Shown here piece after piece: positions 1 through 6,420 of a DNA stretch of 17,642 nt. Source of the DNA: JAHJDS01 sp964569795 (GTDB lineage Bacteria; Desulfobacterota; Desulfarculia; Desulfarculales; JAHJDS01); the NCBI GenBank assembly GCA_964569795.1, contig CAZMVB010000050.1, positions 1 to 17,642 of the forward strand, written 5' to 3'. Position 1 is the stretch's first letter; each line of letters begins with the position of its first letter. The translations under genes were made by a program, and so were the position numbers. Under the pieces are notes generated by a model. The model was not told the origin of the DNA and ran no database searches. It saw nothing but the letters and a program-made list of their open reading frames with translations.

Positions 1-576
1 CAGGGGCGGCTTGGGGGTGCCCCGGGCCAGGAAATCGAGGCCGGACGCCGGGGGCGCGGCGGACGGCGCGGGCCGTCGGCGGGCCGCGGGGGTCGGCTCG
101 GTTTTGCGAGCCGGGGCTGTCCGGCCGGCGGTCCCGGCCCCCGGCTTGGGGTACAGATCGATGACCAGTTGATGACGACGGCTGGGGTCCCGGCCGGACC
201 GGTTGACCAGGTACTGGACCTTCCGGCGGGCCGGAAGGGCCAGCCGGATCAGGACCGTGGGCTGCTCGGCCTCACCCCGGCCGATGATGGCCCGCACCAG
301 TTTGCGGTCGCCCAGACCCCCGCTGACCAGGGGCAGGCCCAGGACGGCCCCCTCGAAGACCACGGCCAGCAGCCGCGGGGACCGGGAGACGATCTGAAAG
401 TGCAATCTGGCCGGGGAATCGAACACCACCCGGGTGTAACCGGCATGGTCGCCCACCCGGACCCGGACCCGGGGCACCGGGGGCGGGGTGCGCGGCCGGG
501 CCGCCAGGGCCGAACCGACCGTCAGGCAGACGGCCAGGCAGCCGATGAGCGCCCGGCCGGAATGAACTCGGAACAT
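1..576 (-). CDS. Exported AMIN-domain protein, 3' part missing at window edge
   Basis: The reading frame is open from an ATG at 576 to the left edge (192 codons seen, no stop), so the C-terminus is missing. Residues 1-26 look like a Sec signal peptide (a short basic start, then a hydrophobic stretch ending in SALAA). Residues 37-142 resemble an AMIN domain: the VRVGDHAGYTRVVFD stretch matches the beginning of this domain, and strands continue to LVIDLYPKP. AMIN domains bind peptidoglycan or target periplasmic proteins such as AmiC-type amidases and PilQ secretins. Residues 145-192 are a Pro/Ala/Arg-rich linker, which suggests a further domain off the edge. An AGGGG lies about 11 bases before the ATG. 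It follows two lipoprotein genes on the same strand after a 174-base gap. It could be an N-acetylmuramoyl-L-alanine amidase, but no catalytic domain is visible. Exported AMIN-like is well supported; the enzyme is unknown. Confidence 0.72.
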   Translation of the reverse strand, partial: MFRVHSGRALIGCLAVCLTVGSALAARPRTPPPVPRVRVRVGDHAGYTRVVFDSPARLHFQIVSRSPRLLAVVFEGAVLGLPLVSGGLGDRKLVRAIIGRGEAEQPTVLIRLALPARRKVQYLVNRSGRDPSRRHQLVIDLYPKPGAGTAGRTAPARKTEPTPAARRRPAPSAAPPASGLDFLARGTPKPPL

Positions 577-750
577 GGACCGGTATTCCCCTCAGTGGTG
601 TCGGAATGGGCCGTGCCGAAACCATCGGGCCGACGCCCGGCCGAAACCGGGGTCCCGGTCGGCGTTGCGGGGGCGGAACCCCGAGGCCGGACCCGTCGGC
701 CTATCCAGAGACAAACTCGGGGGGGCTGCCTCGGTTCCGGGATCGGTCGG
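577..750. other. Intergenic gap with an imperfect inverted repeat
   Basis: There is no gene here. The gap separates the coiled-coil lipoprotein stop from the AMIN-protein start. It contains an imperfect inverted repeat, arms 674-687 and 728-739 (GGAACC and GAGGC paired with GCCTC and GGTTCC plus an outer C-G pair, two bases bulged, about 40 bases of loop). No T-run follows, so it is not a standard terminator. I see no convincing promoter. Confidence 0.4.
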
Positions 751-1260
751 TCACATGAGGTTGACCGCCGAGCGCCGCAGCCACTGGACCCTCTTCTTGA
801 GCCGCTTCAGTTCCTGGCGCTTGGCCGAGGTCCCCATGGTCCGATTCTTCTTGAGGGCCTCGATCTTGGCCTTGATCTTGGCGACCTCGGCCTCGATACG
901 GGCCTTTTCGGCCTGCTTGGCGGCGGTATTGGCCCGGGCCGTCCTCAGCTGTCGCCGCAGCCGGGCCAGGTCGGCCTCGACGTCGCGCAACTGGGCCTGG
1001 GTGGAGTAGATCCGGGCCCTGACGACCCGTTGCCGGTTGTCCAGGCGTTGGCGGTCGGCCAGAAGCTCCTGTTGGTTGCGCTGCAGATCGGCCACGTTGG
1101 CCCGTTTCTGATCGACCCGCTTCTGATAGTTGCCCGACGCCAGTCCGTACACGCCGGACAGGAAACCACCCTCATGCGGGTCGGCGCTGCATCCGGCCGC
1201 CAGGGCCAGGGCGATCAGACCGGCCGCTCCGGCCGCTCCCAGGCGCCACCATCTGCTCAT
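751..1260 (-). CDS. Coiled-coil lipoprotein
   Basis: A protein of 169 residues. Residues 1-24 form a lipoprotein signal peptide ending in the lipobox LAAGC, with Cys24 as the lipidated residue. Residue +2 is Ser, not Asp, which predicts sorting to the outer membrane. From about residue 45 to the end it is almost wholly charged helix (long Q/R/K/E/A-rich heptad-like runs), so a periplasmic coiled coil is likely. There is no enzymatic motif and I recognise no named family. An AGGAGAG lies directly upstream of the ATG. It starts 28 bases after the glycine-zipper lipoprotein, so the two are almost certainly co-transcribed, and their C-terminal helical regions look alike in composition. It may act as a structural partner of that lipoprotein, but this is inference from position. 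Confidence 0.85.
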   Translation of the reverse strand: MSRWWRLGAAGAAGLIALALAAGCSADPHEGGFLSGVYGLASGNYQKRVDQKRANVADLQRNQQELLADRQRLDNRQRVVRARIYSTQAQLRDVEADLARLRRQLRTARANTAAKQAEKARIEAEVAKIKAKIEALKKNRTMGTSAKRQELKRLKKRVQWLRRSAVNLM

Positions 1261-1288
1261 GGGCCTCTCCTTTTTGCCGTTGATCGGG

Positions 1289-1993
1289 TTAACCCAGTTC
1301 CGGCGCCCTGGCGATGGCCCGGGCCAGTTGACGCCGCTTGGCGCTGAGTTCGGACACGGCCCGCGAGTACCGCTGGATCTGGTTCTGCAGTCGGGAGGCG
1401 CCGGCGGTGTTGGCCACGTCGCGGTAGGCCAGCCGGGCCTCGGCCAGCCTCTTTCTGACGTTGGCCAGGGCCTTGTCGATCAGGGCCAGGTGGCGACGGG
1501 CCGAGGACACGTCCGCCCGGGCCTGATCCCGGGTGATCTTCCTGGCGGCCAGCCGCCGCCTCAGCGAGGCCAGTCGGGCCGTGTCCTGGGCGACCACCTG
1601 CCGGGCCGTCTCGTTATACTGGGCCAGTTTCTGGTTTTCCGCCTCGTAGGTCCGGGCGTAGTAGTCCAGCCGGTCCTCGGCCCGGGCGTAGCGCCGTTTG
1701 GCCTTGCCCACCAGGTAGCCGGCCCCGGCGCCCAGGGCCGCGCCGATCCCGGCGCCGATCAGGGCCCCCTGGCCCCGGCCCGAAATCAGCAGGCCCACCA
1801 GGCCGCCGACCACGGCCCCGACCGCGGCCCCGCCCAGGACCGACCGGGTCATGCTGCTGGTCTCGCTCTGCAGGGCCCGACCCTGGGGCGTGGTCTCCTG
1901 CGAGGTGGCGCAGCCGGCGATGGCCACCAGGAAGGTGATCAGAAGCGGCCAGATCAACCGGCGGGTCCATTTGCGTTTGATCAATTCAGTCAT
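1289..1993 (-). CDS. Glycine-zipper lipoprotein, in the TagQ position
   Basis: A protein of 234 residues. The signal peptide (1-27) ends in the lipobox VAIAGC, with Cys28 lipidated and Ala at +2, which predicts the outer membrane. Residues 52-95 form a glycine zipper with repeated GxxxG/AxxxG spacing (GGAAVGAVVGG, GALIGAGIGAALGAGAG), a helical hairpin that packs in or on membranes. Residues 96-234 are a long charged helix, probably a coiled coil. A GGGAGAG precedes the ATG with good spacing. It lies 56 bases after the SUMF1-like gene. In Pseudomonas the lipoprotein TagQ occupies this place in the tagTSRQ order and holds TagR at the outer membrane. Here that role is inferred from gene order; I cannot show sequence homology to TagQ. 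The lipoprotein call is firm. Confidence 0.86.
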   Translation of the reverse strand: MTELIKRKWTRRLIWPLLITFLVAIAGCATSQETTPQGRALQSETSSMTRSVLGGAAVGAVVGGLVGLLISGRGQGALIGAGIGAALGAGAGYLVGKAKRRYARAEDRLDYYARTYEAENQKLAQYNETARQVVAQDTARLASLRRRLAARKITRDQARADVSSARRHLALIDKALANVRKRLAEARLAYRDVANTAGASRLQNQIQRYSRAVSELSAKRRQLARAIARAPELG

Positions 1994-2049
1994 GGCTCAC
2001 ACTCTCCCTGGCGAGCGCCCCGGCCGCAAACCGGCGCGGCTCGACCGTC

Positions 2050-3636
2050 CTATATCGGTTTGACGGCGCCGATCTCGCGACGCCACTTTTCTTCCTCGGT
2101 GCCCGTCCCCCGGTACTGGAGGACGTGATCTACGAACACTTTCATAAATTGTACCAGATTCCGCTTGCCCTGCGCCAAATACTTCAGCTTCTGCTTCTGG
2201 TAGGCCCCCTCGATCACCTCGCGGGGATACTTGGCCGAGGTGTCCTGGACCGCGCCGCCGTAGGCCCGGACCAGGACGTTCAACTGTTCCGAGACCTGGG
2301 CCAGCAGTTGCTTCATCCGGGCGATGTCCTGGGCCCGGGTCTTGTCCTCGGGATCGACCGGCGCCGCCTCGGCGGCCTTGATCACGCTCCGGATCTTCTC
2401 GACCCGGTTGTGGTACCAGTGAATGACCGAGGCGAAGTTGGCCCCCAGGCGGCAGATGGACATGGCCGAGAGGAGGTGGAACTCGTTGCCCCGGGCGATG
2501 GCCGTGGTCACGCCCTTCTGGACCTTTTTGAGTTGATCCCGCCAGGCGATCAGACGGGGGTCCTTGATCATCCGGGCGATGATCTTGGACGGATCGGACA
2601 GGGTCTGGGTGGGCGTGCCGGCCTGGGCCCGGGGCAGTTGCCACGAGTGCTGGTAGGCCCGGCGCCGGGCGGCCGAGGTGATCAGCGGGGCGACGAGCAC
2701 CACCCGGAAACCGACCGTGGGCGACCGGTAGGGCTCGCCCCGGCGGTTGAAGAACGGCACCTCGCTCCGTTGCGAGGACCGAATGGCCTGACACGAGTCC
2801 ATGAACGAGCCGCCCCGGACGCTGATGCCTCCCTGACGGCCCAGGGGGCGGTCAAAGGCCATCACCCGAAACAGCCCGAAGGTCATCTCGGCGGCGTTGC
2901 CCAGCATGTCGTGCAGGCCCAGCTTGTTGGGCTTGAGCGAACCGATGCGCTGGAGCCGGTACTTGCTCGACGTGGGTGAGCCGAACCAGACGTACTCCTG
3001 GAGCTTGTTGCAGTCGCCCGGCTGGGAGGAGACAAAGGTCGGCCAGCGGAAGGTGACCTGATCCACCTTGGCCCCGCCCCGGCAGGCGAACTCCCACTCG
3101 ACCTCGGTCGGCAGCCGGACGAAGCCGTAGGCCTGCTGCTCCCGGGGCATCTTGCCGACCTTGATCAAATACGAGGTCAGGCGGCGGGTGAACTCCAGGG
3201 CCTGGTACCAGCTGACGTTGACCACGGGCAGGCGCGAGGGGGGTCCGGACAGCTTGCCCTTCATCACCGCCTCGAACTGCGAGGCGGTCACCTCGTACTT
3301 GGCCATGTAGTAGCGCCAGGTGCCGTCGGGCAGCCGGAACGAGCCGCTGATGGCCGCCTGGTGGGGCGACTCCTTGAAGCGGTACTGGTTGGCCTGGCCC
3401 AGGATGACGACCTGGTCCTTGAGCAGGCCCTTGACCGGGATGTCCACCGGCCGGAAGACGATCGCCCCCCCGGCCGGCAGGGGCAGCACCAGATCGCCCG
3501 GGGCCGGCTTGGGGTTATAGGCCTTCTCGGGCCAGCGGGCGGTCTGGGCCGACACCGGGACCAGGCCGCCCCAGGCCGCCACGGCCAGGGCCAGGATCAC
3601 CAATCGTCCCAACTTGATCGACAGTCTCATGGTCAT
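2050..3636 (-). CDS. Exported SUMF1/FGE-fold protein, TagR-like, catalytic cysteines absent
   Basis: A protein of 528 residues with a signal peptide (about 1-30, ending VSA). Residues 95-316 carry the SUMF1 (formylglycine-generating enzyme-like) fold landmarks in order: YEVT (115-118), PVVNVSWYQA (137-146), RLPTEVEWEFACRGG (174-188), LGLHDMLGNAAEM (239-251), VRGGSF (273-278) and GFRVV (309-313). The active-site Cys pair of true FGE follows the GGS(F/Y) motif by two and seven residues. Here those positions are Asp280 and Ile285, so it is probably a binding protein, not an oxidase. Residues 320-528 are a helical extension I do not recognise. Its ATG overlaps the permease stop by four bases (ATGA), implying translational coupling. 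TagR of the type VI threonine-phosphorylation pathway is a periplasmic SUMF1-fold protein in the same gene order, so a TagR-like regulatory role is a good inference. Confidence 0.9.
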   Translation of the reverse strand: MTMRLSIKLGRLVILALAVAAWGGLVPVSAQTARWPEKAYNPKPAPGDLVLPLPAGGAIVFRPVDIPVKGLLKDQVVILGQANQYRFKESPHQAAISGSFRLPDGTWRYYMAKYEVTASQFEAVMKGKLSGPPSRLPVVNVSWYQALEFTRRLTSYLIKVGKMPREQQAYGFVRLPTEVEWEFACRGGAKVDQVTFRWPTFVSSQPGDCNKLQEYVWFGSPTSSKYRLQRIGSLKPNKLGLHDMLGNAAEMTFGLFRVMAFDRPLGRQGGISVRGGSFMDSCQAIRSSQRSEVPFFNRRGEPYRSPTVGFRVVLVAPLITSAARRRAYQHSWQLPRAQAGTPTQTLSDPSKIIARMIKDPRLIAWRDQLKKVQKGVTTAIARGNEFHLLSAMSICRLGANFASVIHWYHNRVEKIRSVIKAAEAAPVDPEDKTRAQDIARMKQLLAQVSEQLNVLVRAYGGAVQDTSAKYPREVIEGAYQKQKLKYLAQGKRNLVQFMKVFVDHVLQYRGTGTEEEKWRREIGAVKPI

Positions 3637-5669
3637 TCATCCCGCAGGGCTTCGGCCGGCTCGATGGTCGCCGCCCGGGCCGCGGCGAACAGCGAGGCCA
3701 GCGCGGCCACGGCCAGGGTCATGACCACGGCCAGGCCGACCATCTCCACCGGCAGGACGCACAGTTTTTCGCCCGGCCTGAACTCCAGGGCCCGGTTGAT
3801 CAGGAAGGCCATGGTGTAGAAAAAGACGATGGCCAGGGCGCTGCCGCCCAGGGCCAGGTATATCCCGTTGGCGATGGGGAAGCTCAGGACCCCCCAGCCG
3901 GACATGCCCATCAGCCGGAGCACGGACAGGTCCCGCTTCTTGCGCTCGACCGTGGCCAAGAGCGACGCGATCAGGCTGGCCAGTCCGCCGGCGATGCCCA
4001 CCAGGGCCACCAGCCAGAAGACCTTGGTCAGGCCCCGGTCCATGGCCTGGATCTGCCGGATGGCGTCCAGCCGCGAGTTGACCGCCGTCTTGAGGTCCTG
4101 CTCGAAAAAGTTCACCAGCCGGGGCACGTCGTCGATGGTCCTGGCGTAGAGGCGGAAGCTGGCGTAGTTGCGGATGCCGTACAGGAAAAAACGCCGGCCG
4201 CGGTCGTAGGTCAGGGCCCGGAGCCGGGCCGTCCGGAACAGACCCATCAGCCGGCTGGGCACGATCAGCCCGGCCAGCCCCGCCCGCCGGCCCACGACCT
4301 TGAGGGGCACCACCAGGTCGGCCGCCCCCTGGTTGGGCACGGACACCCGGATGGTGTCGCCGACCTTGACCCCGGGCAGATTCGCCGGGACGACCGCCCG
4401 CAGCAGGTCGCCGTGGGGGGTCCGCTGGTTGAAGGTGCCCCAGGGCGGGGCGAACCGGCCGCCCCGGGCCTTGATCACGCCCGGCGGCGCGGACAGGCCG
4501 AACAGCCGGACCTTGACCGGTCCGCCGGGCAGGCGGGCCGTCACCGCCAGCGGCCTGACCCAGGGGATGATCAGGACCTGGTAGCTGGACAGCTTGTTCA
4601 TGATGATGGTTCTGGAATCGAGCAGGACCGGGTTGACCTTCTGGTCGTAGGCCGCGTCCTTGATCGGCACCTTGAACTGGGACAGCAGGTAGATGGGCCG
4701 GCCCGCTGGCAAGCTCGTCCCCAGGAGGGCCGGCCCCGAGGCCGGGGTCAGGCCCTTGACGAACAGGAGGCCGGTCCCCCACTTCAGCTTGTTGAGGCTG
4801 TGGGGCGAGGGCTTGATCTTGAACCAGAGGATATAGCCGTCGAACCGGGGATCGGCCAGGGGAATGGTCCCCGACCAGCCCAGGGCGGCCACGGCCCGGC
4901 CGTCCTTGTAGTTCTCGACCGCCTGGACCAGGTCCTGGCGGAGATACATGATCGGGTTCCGGGTGGCCCGGGGGTCCAGGACCGACTTGACCCTCAGGAT
5001 CAAATAGTCCAGGTCGATGGCCTGGCCGTGGGACCGGGAGACCCGGGCGACCAGATCGTCCCCCGGCTTGACGCCGATGATCTCGGCCGCCTTTTGGGAC
5101 AGGACGCATTCGCGCTCTGCGGGGATGAGCCCCTTGTTCTTGAGGATCAGGGGGTCCCCCGGACCGGTGGGGACGATGTCCACCCGGAGCCCCCGGGGGA
5201 TGACCTTGGGGCCCAGTCCGGCCGCGGCGGTGGCGGCCGCCTCCCGGGCCGCCGGGAGGATGGTCTCCTCGGGCCGACCCAGCATGCCGCCCGAGGCCGA
5301 CCGCATCAGCCCCGAGACGATCCAGGCCGGGACCCCCAAACCCGCCGGGCGGATCACCATGTTGGTGGCGATCTGCCGGGCGTCGGGCACGACAAAGGCC
5401 ACCCCGGGCCGCCGGGCCATGCCCTTGAACCAGGCCGGCGAGTAGTTGCCGGCGTCCTTGGGCCGCAGGGCCAGGTTCGAGGGGTTGTCCACCAGGCGCT
5501 GGCGCATGGTGTCGATGGTGCCGTACTTGAGCCCGAACAGGATCATCAGCGGGGCCAGGACCGCCGAGATGGCCAGGATCATGCACAGCGACAGCTTCCA
5601 TTCGTGGAGGACGTCCTTGAGGGCCAGGCGTCCCCCCAAAAACCGCTTGCCGGTCCGCATGGCCTCCAT
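3633..5669 (-). CDS. FtsX/MacB-type ABC permease, TagS-like
   Basis: A protein of 678 residues in the inner membrane. One membrane helix near residues 28-48 is followed by a very large periplasmic region (about 50-545). Three helices follow in the C-terminal 130 residues, and the protein ends in EPAEALRDE, the typical FtsX/MacB-family tail (xPxEALRxE). This is the mechanotransmission (type VII) ABC topology: such proteins usually drive work in the periplasm and do not pass substrates through the membrane. The ATG overlaps the last base of the ATPase stop (TGATG) and its own stop overlaps the next start, so ATPase, permease and SUMF1-like gene are translationally linked. The periplasmic domain is far longer than in LolC/E or MacB. 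TagS in Pseudomonas is the permease beside TagT, TagR and TagQ; equivalence here rests on synteny. Lipoprotein release is an alternative role. Confidence 0.92.
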   Translation of the reverse strand: MEAMRTGKRFLGGRLALKDVLHEWKLSLCMILAISAVLAPLMILFGLKYGTIDTMRQRLVDNPSNLALRPKDAGNYSPAWFKGMARRPGVAFVVPDARQIATNMVIRPAGLGVPAWIVSGLMRSASGGMLGRPEETILPAAREAAATAAAGLGPKVIPRGLRVDIVPTGPGDPLILKNKGLIPAERECVLSQKAAEIIGVKPGDDLVARVSRSHGQAIDLDYLILRVKSVLDPRATRNPIMYLRQDLVQAVENYKDGRAVAALGWSGTIPLADPRFDGYILWFKIKPSPHSLNKLKWGTGLLFVKGLTPASGPALLGTSLPAGRPIYLLSQFKVPIKDAAYDQKVNPVLLDSRTIIMNKLSSYQVLIIPWVRPLAVTARLPGGPVKVRLFGLSAPPGVIKARGGRFAPPWGTFNQRTPHGDLLRAVVPANLPGVKVGDTIRVSVPNQGAADLVVPLKVVGRRAGLAGLIVPSRLMGLFRTARLRALTYDRGRRFFLYGIRNYASFRLYARTIDDVPRLVNFFEQDLKTAVNSRLDAIRQIQAMDRGLTKVFWLVALVGIAGGLASLIASLLATVERKKRDLSVLRLMGMSGWGVLSFPIANGIYLALGGSALAIVFFYTMAFLINRALEFRPGEKLCVLPVEMVGLAVVMTLAVAALASLFAAARAATIEPAEALRDE

Positions 5670-6409
5670 CAGGCGGCCTCGATCAGGGTCGAGACGGTGT
5701 GGTCCTCGCCGACGGCCTTGACCTCGAAGGTGTACCGCTTGACCTCGGCCTTGTCCAGCAGCCTCAGGTCGTGGGTGACCATGATCATCGACACCTGCCT
5801 TTCCCGGGCCAGCTCGACGAACTGGTCGAAGATGGCCTGGGCCCGGGAGCTGTCCACGGCCGCGGTCGGCTCGTCGGCCAGGACCACGGCCGGGTCGTGG
5901 ACCAGGGCCCGGGCGATGGCCACCCGCTGCCGCTGGCCGCCGGACAGGAACTGCGGTTTCTTGCTGAGCTGGGGCTCGATGCCCAGGCGGAGGGCGATGG
6001 CCCGGACGTGGGCCTTGAGGTCGGCCTGCCCCTTGAGCCAGCCGGGCAGGAGAATGTTCTCCATGGAGGTCAGAAACGGCAGCAGCCCGCCGCTCTGGAG
6101 GACGTAGCCGATGTGCCTCTTTCTGACCTCGGCCAGGGAGGCCTGGTCGTCCTTTTCCCAGGACGAGGCGGCGTCCAGGGCGTCGGCGTTGTCCGGGGTG
6201 GAGAACCGGAAGACCTCGGCCTCAGTCGGCCTGAGGACCATGGCCAGCAGGTCCAGCAGGGTCGATTTGCCGCACCCCGAGGGACCGACGATGGCCGACA
6301 CCTCGCCCCGCAGGGCCTGGAAGCGGGGGACGCGCAGTTCAAAGACCACGCCTCCCCGCTCCCGGCGCCGGGTGACGTTTTGGAGGTCGAAGATCGGTTC
6401 GGCCGGCAC
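5669..6409 (-). CDS. ABC transporter ATP-binding protein, TagT/LolD-like
   Basis: A protein of 246 residues if it starts at the GTG at 6409. This start has an AGGA nine bases upstream that overlaps the stop of the VWA gene. The frame stays open further upstream, but that stretch lies inside the VWA gene and reads like out-of-frame translation (Pro/Gly/Arg-rich), so I reject the longer form. Landmarks: Walker A GPSGCGKST (42-50), Q-loop near YVLQSGG (102-108), ABC signature LSGGQRQRV (155-163), Walker B AVVLADEP (174-181), D-loop AAVD and switch His213 in VTHD. All residues needed for ATP hydrolysis are present. It energises the adjacent FtsX-type permease, with which it overlaps by one base. 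By family it belongs with the LolD/MacB/FtsE group of small ATPases. By gene order it corresponds to TagT of the threonine-phosphorylation sensor pathway. Confidence 0.93.
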   Translation of the reverse strand: MPAEPIFDLQNVTRRRERGGVVFELRVPRFQALRGEVSAIVGPSGCGKSTLLDLLAMVLRPTEAEVFRFSTPDNADALDAASSWEKDDQASLAEVRKRHIGYVLQSGGLLPFLTSMENILLPGWLKGQADLKAHVRAIALRLGIEPQLSKKPQFLSGGQRQRVAIARALVHDPAVVLADEPTAAVDSSRAQAIFDQFVELARERQVSMIMVTHDLRLLDKAEVKRYTFEVKAVGEDHTVSTLIEAA

Positions 6410-6420
6410 TCCCGTCGGTC

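Noticed and set aside
169..2128. Long plus-strand open frames across 169-1347 and 1130-2128
   Set aside because: They lie opposite well-supported lipoprotein and AMIN genes, translate to Gly/Pro/Arg/Gln-rich low-complexity sequence and arise from high GC at third codon positions.
2050..3636. Active formylglycine-generating enzyme (sulfatase maturation)
   Set aside because: The catalytic cysteine positions are not Cys, the protein is exported and no sulfatase gene is nearby.
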